Source of the DNA: JBAYJY01 sp041664945
Lineage (GTDB): Bacteria; UBP15; UBA6099
Assembly: GCA_041664945.1 (NCBI GenBank)
Contig: JBAYJY010000004.1
Location: 1-64,000 of the forward strand
DNA length: 64,000 bases
Direction of reading: 5' to 3'
In this document: one piece after another, positions 42,370 through 51,841 of the stretch
How the letters are laid out: each line of letters starts with the position of its first letter
Numbering within the stretch: the stretch's first letter is position 1
The notes under the pieces: model-generated
Told to the model about the DNA's origin: nothing
The model's input: only the letters and a program-made list of their open reading frames with translations
Database searches by the model: none
Position numbers and translations under genes: made by a program

Positions 42370-45300
42370 TCAACCGTCCAGAACCTCTCGCACTTTGTCC
42401 GCCATCGCCGTCGTTGAAAACGGCTTAGATATGAAATTGATCCCATGGTCGTGAAGGCCGTGCAGCACGATCGCGTCCTCGGTGTATCCGGACATAAACA
42501 GAACCTTCATGTTCGGACATATCTTCGCGAGACGTTCCGCGAGCTCGCGGCCGTTCATGTCCGGCATGACTATATCCGTCACCATAAGCTGAATCGAATC
42601 GCCGATGCGCTCGCACAACATAAACGCCTCGCCGCCGTTCGAGGCGCCGTGAACTGTGTAGCCGGCCGCTTCGAGAACGCGTTTTGTCAGGCTGAGTACG
42701 CTCGGCTCGTCCTCGACAACAAGAATCGTTTCCGTTCCAGTCGCCAGTTTGTCTTTTGTCTTTTCGCGCGCCGCCGATTCGTTTTCGGAAAACTCGCGCG
42801 GCAGATCAATATTAAACATCGTGCCCTTGCCGGGATCGCTGTAAGCAAAAATATTGCCGCCGCTCTGTTTGATGATGCCGTAAACTGTTGACAGCCCGAG
42901 CCCGGTGCCCTTGCCCGTCTCTTTAGTCGTATAAAACGGTTCGAATATATGCTCCATCGTATCCGCGTCCATTCCGACGCCGGTGTCCGATATCGAAAGC
43001 CTGACGTAATGGCCTGGCGTCACTCCCGGATTGTTTGCCGCATACTCATCGCCCAGCTCGACATTGCAAGTTTCAATTATTAGTTTTCCGCCCTTAGGCA
43101 TGGAATCGCGCGAGTTGACCGCCAGATTCATTATCACCTGCTCGATCTGTCCGGGATCGGCTTTAACTTTGCCGAGCCCTGCGGAGATGTTAATCTCGAG
43201 CGCGATGTCCTCGCCGATCAGCCGCCTTATCATCGGCTCGATTCCGGCGACCACAACATTCATGTCCATGATAACTGGCGCAAGCGGCTGCCGGCGGCTG
43301 AAAGCCAGAAGCTGGCGCGTCAGGTCGGCCGACCGCTGTCCGGCCTTGGAAATCTCCTCAAGATCCTCACGCAACGGGTCGCCAGGCGCAAGCGATTCGA
43401 TCGCCATTTCCGCATAGCCGTTGATTACTGCGAGCATGTTGTTGAAATCGTGCGCTATGCCTCCCGCCAGCCTTCCCACCGCCTCCATCTTCTGCGACTG
43501 CCGGAGCTTATCTTCCGACTGCCGCAGCGCCGCTTCAGAATCAAGCCGCTCAAGCTCCGCCGCGGCTCGCACCGCCACAGTTCTCAGCGTCGCCTCCGCC
43601 AAAGCGCGGTTAGCCAGCGGGCGGCGGCCTATCACCGCTATCAGCCCGATCGGTTTCCCGGAATGGCCCCAGAGCGTGACTCCGATGTAACTCTCCGCCT
43701 TCAGATCCTTGAGCACGTCGTCTTTCGGGAAAAATTGGCAAACGCTTGCGGGAAAGCAACAGACTTCCTTCCCCACCACATCGCCGCACGGCGTGTCCTT
43801 CAGCGCGTACGTCACATTGTCCTCGAACTTGCCGTCGCACCACACAGCAAGCGTCCGCGCGTTCAGCCCGTCCCCCTCCAGCCGGTCGATGCACACGAAA
43901 TCCATTCCGAGACTCCCGGCAAGATATTCCGCCAGCAGTTCGAAAAAATTCTTTTCCTGAAGCGAGACGCTGTGCTGCGCCAGAAATGACAAAACCCCTT
44001 CCGACTGCCTGCGCTCGGTGACGTCAATAAATGTTGCCAGAAAACTATCCTCGATCGTCACTCCGGATATCTCAATATTGCGAACCTCTCCATTTTTGCA
44101 GGTTACCTTATACTCAACCGGCTCGATATCCTTTTCCTCCGCGGCCGCCTTTTTCACCGCGGCATCCCAGATTTTCATAACCTGTTTCCGGTAGCTCTCG
44201 TCGGGAAACGCCAGCCGCCACCATTCGCTGAAAGTCGGGATATCCTCATGCGTATATCCGAAGATTTCTATGAACCGTTCGTTAAAGTATTGGAGGCCGC
44301 CTTCTTTGTCGACAAAACACAACGGAATCGGCGCCAGCCTTAAAATCTTCCGCAGGCTCTCCTCGTTCTCCCTCGTCGCGTTTTCCATCCGCATGTGCCC
44401 GGTGATATCCTGATTGACCACAATCGCGCCCAAAATATTTCCCGAGTCGTCAACCACCGGGGCGGTGGAATTCAGTATGATCTTTTTCTTTCCGTCGAAA
44501 GCGTCGATTTCAAGCGTCTCGTCGATGATTGTCGCGCCTTCACGCACGGTGTGCGCGAGCGCCCAGTCGTCCGGCGCTATCTCCTCGCCCGAGGGATACC
44601 GCCGCGCCTTAAACACTCCGTATTCCTCAATTCCCACATGCGGCTCGGCGCCCCATATCGCCACTCCGGCCGGATTCCCGCGCAGCAGTTTCCCGTCCTT
44701 GTCCGCGAACCAGAGGCCGACCGGCAACACATCAAAGACTTTCTGAAGCAGCGCCTCGCGATTGTTCAGTTCGACCTCCGCCCGCTTGCGCCCGGTGATG
44801 TCGCTCACCACATGCACTGCCCCGGCATATCCGCCCTTCTCGTCCAATATTGGGTCCACTGTTATTTCAAGCCATTTTTCGCCGATCTTTAATTCCTCTT
44901 TTTCACGTTGCAGATTTTTTCGCGCACGCAATATCGGACACTCCGGGATCGGCTCCTCTGAGCCATGCACTATTTCCCAACAGCGTTTGCCGATAAACTC
45001 CTCCGCCGGCTGATTGAAAAACCGTTCCGCCGCCTTGTTGGACCGCAACACGCGCTGGTCCGCATCCAGAATCCAGACGGCGTCGTTCATTGCGTCGAAA
45101 GTCGTTTGCCAGTCCCGCGCCACATGCAAAATCTCTGCTTCCCTTTTCTTACGATCTGTTATGTCGGTCATCGTCGCCTTGCACAAAGGCACCGCCGGAT
45201 CGCTGTTGTCCGCCACGGCGTCTATCCGCGCCCAGAACAACGAGCCGTCCGCCCTCGTCAGCCGCAGCTCGCACACCTGCGGCGCTCCCGTTTCGAATAA

Positions 45301-45711
45301 TTGCCTGCGGTGGAAGTAGTAGATGTCCTGATCTTCGATAAAAATATTGCGGGCCAGCGGCTTGCCGATCATTGCCTTTCTCGCCATGCCCATCTGCGTC
45401 GACGCCGTGAGGTTGGCCTCTATGATAATGCCTTTTTCGCTGATATCGAAATATCCGACCGGAGCCAGATCATATAAGTCGAAATACCGCGACCTCGAGA
45501 TTTCCAGTTCCGCCTGCGCGCGGCGCAACTCCTCGTTCTGCATTTCAAGCTCGATCTGATGCACACGCAATTCATGCGTCAGCCGCCTCGATTCTCCGGC
45601 AGGCGGCGCCTCCGGATTATCAGGCGCATGCGCTGCTTTTTCCCGCGCTTTTTCCTCTGCCTTTTCGCGCAGTTCGTCCGGTGGGCCTGAACGGCCTTTT
45701 TTATCAGTCAC
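42370..45711 (-). CDS. Hybrid sensor histidine kinase with four PAS domains, GAF and receiver
   Basis: This 1113-residue protein has no transmembrane segment, so it senses inside the cell. After a coiled start (LRVHQIELEMQNEELRRAQ reversed register omitted) come about four PAS domains (roughly 75-185, 195-310, 315-435 and 445-570), a GAF-like domain (about 580-730, with CGDVVGKEVCCFP) and the kinase core. The core has the phosphorylated His in AHDFNNMLAVINGY, the N box in NSRDSMPKGG, DTGVGMD, and GTGLGLSTVYG. The last 120 residues are a receiver with the acceptor Asp in VTDIVMPDMNG and Lys in SKPF. It probably phosphorylates its own receiver, and no separate response regulator adjoins. It lies 33 bases after the CheB-CheR fusion and is probably co-transcribed with it. 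Confidence 0.92.
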   Translation of the reverse strand: MTDKKGRSGPPDELREKAEEKAREKAAHAPDNPEAPPAGESRRLTHELRVHQIELEMQNEELRRAQAELEISRSRYFDLYDLAPVGYFDISEKGIIIEANLTASTQMGMARKAMIGKPLARNIFIEDQDIYYFHRRQLFETGAPQVCELRLTRADGSLFWARIDAVADNSDPAVPLCKATMTDITDRKKREAEILHVARDWQTTFDAMNDAVWILDADQRVLRSNKAAERFFNQPAEEFIGKRCWEIVHGSEEPIPECPILRARKNLQREKEELKIGEKWLEITVDPILDEKGGYAGAVHVVSDITGRKRAEVELNNREALLQKVFDVLPVGLWFADKDGKLLRGNPAGVAIWGAEPHVGIEEYGVFKARRYPSGEEIAPDDWALAHTVREGATIIDETLEIDAFDGKKKIILNSTAPVVDDSGNILGAIVVNQDITGHMRMENATRENEESLRKILRLAPIPLCFVDKEGGLQYFNERFIEIFGYTHEDIPTFSEWWRLAFPDESYRKQVMKIWDAAVKKAAAEEKDIEPVEYKVTCKNGEVRNIEISGVTIEDSFLATFIDVTERRQSEGVLSFLAQHSVSLQEKNFFELLAEYLAGSLGMDFVCIDRLEGDGLNARTLAVWCDGKFEDNVTYALKDTPCGDVVGKEVCCFPASVCQFFPKDDVLKDLKAESYIGVTLWGHSGKPIGLIAVIGRRPLANRALAEATLRTVAVRAAAELERLDSEAALRQSEDKLRQSQKMEAVGRLAGGIAHDFNNMLAVINGYAEMAIESLAPGDPLREDLEEISKAGQRSADLTRQLLAFSRRQPLAPVIMDMNVVVAGIEPMIRRLIGEDIALEINISAGLGKVKADPGQIEQVIMNLAVNSRDSMPKGGKLIIETCNVELGDEYAANNPGVTPGHYVRLSISDTGVGMDADTMEHIFEPFYTTKETGKGTGLGLSTVYGIIKQSGGNIFAYSDPGKGTMFNIDLPREFSENESAAREKTKDKLATGTETILVVEDEPSVLSLTKRVLEAAGYTVHGASNGGEAFMLCERIGDSIQLMVTDIVMPDMNGRELAERLAKICPNMKVLFMSGYTEDAIVLHGLHDHGINFISKPFSTTAMADKVREVLDG

Positions 45712-45744
45712 TTTCTTTCTCCTTCAACGCGGCAACTATCCCGT

Positions 45745-48700
45745 TTATGCTTCCTTGTCCCGGTTCCGTTCCGTTGTCGCTATGGCATACACATGCCCTA
45801 CTTCATTTACAAGCGCCGTGGCTGTCAGCCACACATCCACGATCCGGCCGTCTTTTGCTATCCGCTGCGTGAAATAGGGTTCGACAACCCCGGATTGGCT
45901 AAGCCGCTTGACAGTCGCAAGCTCTTCCTTGCGCCTGCTCTCCGGAATCAGGTCGCGCACATTCATCTTTATCGCTTCCGCCTCGCTCCAGCCGTACATC
46001 CTCACTGCCCCCGGATTCCATTCCATTATGCGCCCGTTCAAATCCTGAACCGTGATGCAGTCGCGCGAGTCGCGCACAACTATGGCAAGCCGGCTTAATG
46101 CTTCGCTTTTTTTCAACGACTCCCTCGCCCTCTTTATCTCCGTGATGTCCACAAAAGTGATCACGGCTCCTTCAATCACATTCTCTATCGTCCGATATGG
46201 GCGGATGCGCAACTGATACCACAAGCCCGCCTTTGTCTGCGTTTCAACTTCCTTCATTACCAGATTGTCCAACACACCCTGCACATCCTCCTCCAGCCTG
46301 TCATAGCCGGCGAGATTCGAGGCTATGTGTCCCACCGGCCTCCCGACATCCGTCGGGATCAGATTGATAATCTCCCTGACGGTCGGCGTGAACCGCTGGA
46401 TGTGAAGCTTGCTGTCAACGAAGATGATGCCTATTCCCGTTCCAGCAAGTATGTTGCTCATGTCGTTGTTTGCCCGCGATAAATCAGACACCTTCTGCAT
46501 CAGCTCGGCGTTAACCGTTGCTAACTCCTCGTTCACCGATTGCAGTTCTTCTTTTGACGTCTCTAATTCCTCGTTTGTGGACTGAAGCTCCTCGTTGACC
46601 GACTGCATCTCTTCGTTCGAGGATTTAAGCTCCTCATTGGATGTCTCCACCTGCTCGATCGTGGCCTGGAGGTATTCCTCCTTCACGAGCAGTTCCTTCC
46701 TTAGCGCCGCGATAAGCTCCTCAGAGTCCGAAGCCGTCAAGGCTGCGCCATCTGTAGAACCCTCAGCCTTCGTGTTTTGTTTCCGGTCCGTCTCCGGCGC
46801 TTCCTCGAAAACAACGAGAAGCAAATCGCGCGCTTCTTCAGCGCCGCCGATTTCCGCAACGGGACTTATCGTAAGATTGATTGTCGTAAAATCGCCGTTG
46901 GTTTTGACCCGCAGGCCCGTGCGCCTGACTGCCACCCGTTGGGCGGCCGCGCTTTGCATGGCTGCGGTTAAATCACGCTTCAATCCTTCGCGCGCCATAT
47001 TGAGAATATTCATTCCGGCCTCGCCCGGAGCAGGCTCGAGATATCGGCCCGTACGGCCATGGAGAAAGAGTATGTCGCCGCGCCTGTTGATAAGCGCTCC
47101 CGCCGGAACAAATTGCTCCAACAGCGTCCGTTCGGCCAAATCGCGAAGCGACATCTTTTTTTCGCCTCGCTCATTCTTCGAAAGCCGCGCCGCCGTTCCC
47201 TGTTCAGATATTGGCGGAATAATATTCCCCATGACAAGGCGATGAATGCCGGAAATGTCCTCTTTGCGCTGATATAGCTTGGAATTGCGATCCAGCGTGT
47301 TGAAAATGTCGCCAAACCCGCCCACCGTCTCAGACGTGCCCAGAAAGAGAAATCCGCCCGGCTTCAAAGCGTAGTGGAACAAAGGTATGAGCTTCTTTTG
47401 AAGATCTCCATCCATATAGATTAGCAAATTACGGCAACTGATCAGGTCGAGTTTTGAAAACGGAGGGTCTTTGATCACATTCTGCTCTGAAAAGATAAGT
47501 ATATCGCGTATCTTTTTCGAGACGCGGAAGACGCCGCCGTCCGCTTCCCGCGTAAAGAACTTTTCAAGCCGTTCCGGCGAAACGTCGGCTGTGATGCCCG
47601 GATGATAAACGCCGGCTCGGGCATGTTCGATGGACGAGCGATCTATGTCTGTCGCAAAAACCTGCAAAATGAAATTCTGCTTGAGAGATTCCAGATGTTC
47701 GTATAGAAGTATAGCGATGGAATATGCTTCCTCGCCGGTGGAACAGCCGGGAACCCAGACCCGCACGGATGAGCCGGAAGGCCTTCCTGCAAAAAGTTCA
47801 GGAATGACACGTTCATTGAGCGCCTTGAACGCTTCCGTGTCGCGGAAAAAGTTTGTTACTCCGATCAGCAAATCGCGAAACAGGGCCTCCACCTCGGTTG
47901 GAGTTTGCCGCAAATAGCGAATATACTCTTCCAGACCCTCGATCTGATGAACAGCCATGCGCCGCTCGACGCGTCGTAATATTGTGCTCTGTTTGTATTG
48001 GGAAAAATCGTGCCCGGTCTGGCTGCGCAACAACACGAATATCTTCTTAAACGCGTTTTCCGCTGCGGGCGGTTTTTGAGATGCGGAGCTTTGTTTTGCT
48101 CCGAACGCTCGCGTGGAGTAGGCGATCAGCCGGGCCGGCATCTCAGCAGGCGGCAACACATAATCCACCATTCCGGTGGCTATTGCGCTGCGCGGCATGC
48201 CGTCGAATTCCGTCGATTCCGGATTCTGCGCCATCGCCATGCCGCCCTCTCCCTTGACCGCGCGCACTCCGAGCGCTCCGTCGCTTCCGGTTCCCGAAAG
48301 GACAATGCATATAGCCCGCTCGCGCTGGTCGTGAGCGAGAGTTCGGAAAAAAAAGTCTATCGGCATTCGTTGCCCGCGCGACTCGACCGGTTCGAGCAAC
48401 TGCAATGTCCCGTCCATGAAAGCCATGTCCCGGTTGGGCGGAATGATATATGCGCAATTAGGCTTCACCCGCACGCCGTCCTCGACTTCAAACACCTGCA
48501 TCCGCGTATATCGCTTGACCAAGTCGGTCAGGATGCTCTTGTGGTCCGGCGCAAGATGCTGCACAAGCACAAATGCCATGCCGGGATCGGCGTCGGCTGG
48601 CATTCCTGAAAAAAATGCTTCAAATGCCGCCAGCCCCCCGGCAGACGCGCCTATGCCGACAACCGGAAATCCGGCGCCCTCTTTACTTTCTTCAGCCTCC

Positions 48701-48777
48701 GCCGCTAATTCAACCCCTGTCACTTTTTCGCCCTTCTTTGCCTCTTCTTCCATATCGTTTTTTTTCTTAACTGCCAT
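45745..48777 (-). CDS. CheB-CheR fusion with coiled coil and PAS domains
   Basis: This is a 1010-residue protein. Residues about 40-225 are a CheB methylesterase domain (VVGIGASAGGL with the active Ser, FVLVQHLAPDHKS, LSGTGSDGALG) without a receiver domain. Residues about 240-520 form a CheR methyltransferase (VWVPGCSTGEEAYSIAI for SAM binding). A long coiled coil rich in NEEL/NEEM repeats (about 715-775) precedes two PAS domains. Such fusions, common outside classical chemotaxis operons, are thought to link methylation-type reactions to kinase signalling. The adjacent hybrid kinase fits this, and no other che genes are seen. An AT-rich region with a promoter-like pair lies upstream. Confidence 0.93.
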   Translation of the reverse strand: MAVKKKNDMEEEAKKGEKVTGVELAAEAEESKEGAGFPVVGIGASAGGLAAFEAFFSGMPADADPGMAFVLVQHLAPDHKSILTDLVKRYTRMQVFEVEDGVRVKPNCAYIIPPNRDMAFMDGTLQLLEPVESRGQRMPIDFFFRTLAHDQRERAICIVLSGTGSDGALGVRAVKGEGGMAMAQNPESTEFDGMPRSAIATGMVDYVLPPAEMPARLIAYSTRAFGAKQSSASQKPPAAENAFKKIFVLLRSQTGHDFSQYKQSTILRRVERRMAVHQIEGLEEYIRYLRQTPTEVEALFRDLLIGVTNFFRDTEAFKALNERVIPELFAGRPSGSSVRVWVPGCSTGEEAYSIAILLYEHLESLKQNFILQVFATDIDRSSIEHARAGVYHPGITADVSPERLEKFFTREADGGVFRVSKKIRDILIFSEQNVIKDPPFSKLDLISCRNLLIYMDGDLQKKLIPLFHYALKPGGFLFLGTSETVGGFGDIFNTLDRNSKLYQRKEDISGIHRLVMGNIIPPISEQGTAARLSKNERGEKKMSLRDLAERTLLEQFVPAGALINRRGDILFLHGRTGRYLEPAPGEAGMNILNMAREGLKRDLTAAMQSAAAQRVAVRRTGLRVKTNGDFTTINLTISPVAEIGGAEEARDLLLVVFEEAPETDRKQNTKAEGSTDGAALTASDSEELIAALRKELLVKEEYLQATIEQVETSNEELKSSNEEMQSVNEELQSTNEELETSKEELQSVNEELATVNAELMQKVSDLSRANNDMSNILAGTGIGIIFVDSKLHIQRFTPTVREIINLIPTDVGRPVGHIASNLAGYDRLEEDVQGVLDNLVMKEVETQTKAGLWYQLRIRPYRTIENVIEGAVITFVDITEIKRARESLKKSEALSRLAIVVRDSRDCITVQDLNGRIMEWNPGAVRMYGWSEAEAIKMNVRDLIPESRRKEELATVKRLSQSGVVEPYFTQRIAKDGRIVDVWLTATALVNEVGHVYAIATTERNRDKEA

Positions 48778-48871
48778 AATAGTTCTCCCGAGTTCCGACT
48801 AAGACAAATATAAAATGCTCTCTCACGGCATTTCCGAATATTCATTCACGACATTTAATTATGTGATGCCT

Positions 48872-48901
48872 AATATATAGTTACATATAAAATAACAACA
48901 A
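48872..48901 (-). promoter_or_regulatory. Possible promoter of the CheB-CheR / kinase operon
   Basis: Read on the minus strand, TTGTTG (48901-48896) and TATATT (48877-48872) are 18 bases apart in a clearly AT-rich gap, about 95 bases before the start codon. Confidence 0.3.
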
Positions 48902-49007
48902 AGTCATAAATATTGTTTTAATTATAATATATTCTGATTGAATCGAAAATGCGCCGGTGGAATTCGACTTTTCGTGTCTGCCGTTTAATTGCGAGGAATC
49001 TTTATCC

Positions 49008-49715
49008 TTATTCCGTGACGCCGAGATAAGCGTGGCGGACGCGGTCATTGTTCAATAGCGACTTTGCCGAGTCGGCGAGCGCGATGCGGCCGCTCTCGAT
49101 CACATACCCGCGCGCAGCGACGGACAGCGCCATGTTCGCGTTCTGCTCGATCAGCAGAATCGCCGTGCCTCCCGCGTTTATCTTCTGAATCGTTTCGAAA
49201 ATCGTCTCCACAACCTTCGGCGCCAGCCCAAGCGACGGCTCGTCGAGCAGCAGCAGCTTCGGCGCGCTCATCATCGCCCGCCCGATCGCCAGCATCTGCT
49301 GCTCGCCACCGCTCAGCGTGCCGCCCAACTGCCCGCGCCTTTCCGACAACAGCGGAAATATCGCAAACACCGCGTCAAGCTCGCTCTTGATTTTCCCCGG
49401 CGCCCGCGTGAACGCGCCCATCTCGAGGTTCTCTAAAACCGTCATTTCGGCGAAGATGCGCCTCCCCTCCGGCGCGAGCGAGACGCCGAGCCTCACTATC
49501 GCATGCGCCGGCGTTCGCGTTATATCCCTGCCTTCGAGCGTGATCCGGCCCGTCCGGGCGCGCAGCAGCCCCGCGATCGTCTTCAGCGCCGTCGTCTTCC
49601 CGGCGCCGTTGCCGCCGATCAGCGTCACAATCTCGCCGCCGCCCACCTCGATGCTTATCCCGGACAGCGCCTCGATCTTCCCGTACGATGTGTATATGTT
49701 TTCTACTTTTAACAT
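49008..49715 (-). CDS. livF: Branched-chain amino acid ABC transporter ATPase LivF
   Basis: This is a 235-residue ATP-binding protein. Walker A is GGNGAGKTT, the signature is GGTLSGGEQQML and Walker B is LLLLDEPSLGLAP; its size and the IYTSYGKIEALSG start are typical for LivF. With LivG it powers uptake through LivH and LivM. It is the last gene of the minus-strand operon livK-H-M-G-F and is separated from livG by 103 bases that hold a short-word repeat. Confidence 0.95.
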   Translation of the reverse strand: MLKVENIYTSYGKIEALSGISIEVGGGEIVTLIGGNGAGKTTALKTIAGLLRARTGRITLEGRDITRTPAHAIVRLGVSLAPEGRRIFAEMTVLENLEMGAFTRAPGKIKSELDAVFAIFPLLSERRGQLGGTLSGGEQQMLAIGRAMMSAPKLLLLDEPSLGLAPKVVETIFETIQKINAGGTAILLIEQNANMALSVAARGYVIESGRIALADSAKSLLNNDRVRHAYLGVTE

Positions 49716-49772
49716 GTTCTTTTGGCTTTATCTTTAGCCTATGGCCTAATGCCGTTTTTTCCCTTGTCTTTT

Positions 49773-49814
49773 ACCCGGGACCCGGGACCCAAAACCCGAG
49801 ACCCGAGACCCGAT
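49773..49814. repeat. Degenerate short-word tandem array (gggacccg type)
   Basis: It reads acccgggacccgggacccaa and then acccgagacccgagacccg, so a 7-base unit is repeated with small changes between livG and livF. It is of the same imperfect class as other arrays in the window. Confidence 0.6.
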
Positions 49815-49818
49815 CTTT

Positions 49819-50595
49819 TCATCCCGCCTCTTTCTTCTTTCCGAGATAGGCTTCGATCACTCGTTCGTTCTTCTGAATCTCGGCCGGCAGCCCCTCGGCG
49901 ATCTTCTCTCCGTAGTCGAGCGCTATTATCCGTTCGGAGATGCCCATCACCACCCGCATGTCGTGCTCGATCAGCAACACCGCCACTCCGCAATCGCGAA
50001 TCCGGCGGATCAGTTCCATGATCGATTCCGACTCCGACGGATTCATGCCGGCCGTCGGCTCGTCGAGCAGAATCAGCGCCGGGCCGGTCGCCATCGCTCG
50101 CGCGATCTCAAGCCGCCTCTGCTCGCCATAGGGAAGATTGCGCGCAAGCTCGTTCGCCCGCGCCGTCAGACCCACGAACGCGAGCCACTCGCTCCCCTTC
50201 TCCTCCGCCTCCGCCTCACACCTCTTGAACGGCCCCGTCCTCAGCGCCGCCGACGCCATCCCGCCGCGCATCCGGCAGGTGTAGCCGACCATCACGTTCT
50301 CGGCCACCGTCATGTTCTGAAACAGCCTCAGATTCTGGAACGTTCGCGCTATCCCTATCCGTGTGATCCTGTTCGGCTTCAGATTTCCTATCTTCGTTCC
50401 CTTGAAATTTATCGCGCCGGACAGCGGCTGATAGACGCCGGTAAGCAAATTGAAAACAGTCGTCTTCCCCGCGCCGTTCGGCCCGATAAGCGACACGATC
50501 TCCCGCGCGGCCACCGCGAACGATACATTCTCGACCGCGCGAACGCCGCCGAAATGTATCGTCAGGTTTTGGACGTCGAGAAGCGCGTCGCCCAT
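49819..50595 (-). CDS. livG: Branched-chain amino acid ABC transporter ATPase LivG
   Basis: This is a 258-residue ATP-binding protein. Walker A is GPNGAGKTT, followed by the LivG-type insertion with RTFQNLRLFQNMTV. The signature region reads LPYGEQRRLEIARAM, a LivG variant of LSGGQ, and Walker B is ALILLDEPTAGMNP. It hydrolyses ATP on the inner face of the membrane together with LivF. Its start lies next to the stop of livM (1-base gap), so the two are coupled. Confidence 0.95.
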   Translation of the reverse strand: MGDALLDVQNLTIHFGGVRAVENVSFAVAAREIVSLIGPNGAGKTTVFNLLTGVYQPLSGAINFKGTKIGNLKPNRITRIGIARTFQNLRLFQNMTVAENVMVGYTCRMRGGMASAALRTGPFKRCEAEAEEKGSEWLAFVGLTARANELARNLPYGEQRRLEIARAMATGPALILLDEPTAGMNPSESESIMELIRRIRDCGVAVLLIEHDMRVVMGISERIIALDYGEKIAEGLPAEIQKNERVIEAYLGKKKEAG

Positions 50596-50596
50596 C

Positions 50597-51703
50597 TCAG
50601 TCTCCCCCGGCCGGAACGTCGGCCCCGGTTTTCCTTACGTTAAACCGCGGCCGCTTCGGCGGTATCAGCCCCTGCGGCCGGAATATCACCATCGCTATCA
50701 TTATCACGCCGAATATCAGCATCCGCGCGAGTATCAGACTGTCGTAAAATGATTTCATCGCCGACGCGCCGCCCACTCCCGAAAACTGCTGCAAAATGTC
50801 GCGCAACACTTCCGGTATCCCCACGATCAGCAGCGCCCCGAGCAGAACCCCCGCCGTGCTCCCCATCCCGCCGAGCACTATCATGCACACCAGCAGCACC
50901 GACTCCCAGAACGTGAACAGTTCGGGCGTGATGAACCCCACCCAATGCGTGTAGACACAGCCGGCCACCCCCGCGAAAAACGTGCCCGCCGCGAACGCCT
51001 GCACCTTCATCGCCGTCGTGTTCACCCCCATGATCTCCGACGCCGATTCGTCCTCGCGGATGGACACCCACGACCGGCCGACGCGCGAGTTGTGCAGCCT
51101 CAGCAGCACGAACACCGTCCCCAGCGCCAGCAGCAGTATGAAGTAGTAATAGCCGAGATCGGTGTCGAGCTTGAGAACATGCCCGGCGAGCGTTAGTTGC
51201 GGAGCAGCTATCGTCTGCCCCACCCCCGGCAGCCCCTTCGGCCCGTTCGTTATCGAATCGAGATTGTTAAGCCCGAGACGCACGATCTCCACGAACCCGA
51301 GCGTCACTATCGCTATGTAATCGCCTCGCAGCCTCAGCGTCGTCATTCCTATCAGCGCTCCCGCCGCGGCCGCCGCGAGTCCGCTTATCGGCAACAGAAT
51401 CCAGAACGACAGATGCAGATGTATGGACAGCAGCGCGGCGGTGTAGGCGCCGATCCCGTAAAACGCCGCATATCCCAGATTCAGAATTCCTGTGTATCCG
51501 ATGATCACGTTAAGCCCGAGCGCGAGAAGCGCATATATCGCGATCAGCCCGGCCACATGAATAAGATGATCCTGTTGATAATACTGAAGAACCTGCGGCA
51601 GCAGAACCGCGACGACTATCCCCAAGCCCGTCCAGAGCCGGACATACGTCCGCCGCTCCGGCGCGACTCCGTTGGCTTTGCTTTTGTTCGTTTCGTCAGT
51701 CAT
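50597..51703 (-). CDS. livM: Branched-chain amino acid ABC transporter permease LivM
   Basis: This is a 368-residue integral membrane protein with about nine hydrophobic helices. NVIIGYTGILNLGYAAFYGIG and TLRLRGDYIAIVTLGFVEIV are highly characteristic of LivM. The EAA-like loop GRSWVSIREDESASEIMGVN contacts the ATPases. It forms the channel with LivH. The first 25 residues are a polar extension. Confidence 0.95.
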   Translation of the reverse strand: MTDETNKSKANGVAPERRTYVRLWTGLGIVVAVLLPQVLQYYQQDHLIHVAGLIAIYALLALGLNVIIGYTGILNLGYAAFYGIGAYTAALLSIHLHLSFWILLPISGLAAAAAGALIGMTTLRLRGDYIAIVTLGFVEIVRLGLNNLDSITNGPKGLPGVGQTIAAPQLTLAGHVLKLDTDLGYYYFILLLALGTVFVLLRLHNSRVGRSWVSIREDESASEIMGVNTTAMKVQAFAAGTFFAGVAGCVYTHWVGFITPELFTFWESVLLVCMIVLGGMGSTAGVLLGALLIVGIPEVLRDILQQFSGVGGASAMKSFYDSLILARMLIFGVIMIAMVIFRPQGLIPPKRPRFNVRKTGADVPAGGD

Positions 51704-51718
51704 TACTTTTAAATATCA

Positions 51719-51840
51719 CCACTGAGTCACGGAGTCACGGAGAAAAAACAATTCGGGCGCCACCCACAACCCTGTTGTGGGTGTTGTCCTGCAACAACCC
51801 TTCTCTGTGTCTCTTCTCCTCCGTGGTTCTCTTTTTCTCT
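51719..51840. repeat. Inverted 'cactgagtcacggag' repeat with inner hairpin
   Basis: The left end reads ccactgagtcacggagtcacg and the right end ctctgtgtctcttctcctccgtgg, roughly its inverted counterpart. Between them cacccacaac/gttgtgggtg is a perfect 10-bp stem with a 3-base loop (51761-51783). A similar 'accacgaagacacaggg' word occurs at 57048. The element separates livH from livM within the operon. Confidence 0.65.
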
Positions 51841-51841
51841 C

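Noticed and set aside
42370..48777. Complete chemotaxis operon
   Set aside because: Only a CheB-CheR fusion and a hybrid kinase are present; no CheA, CheW, CheY or receptor gene was found, so this is a signalling pair rather than a chemotaxis cluster.
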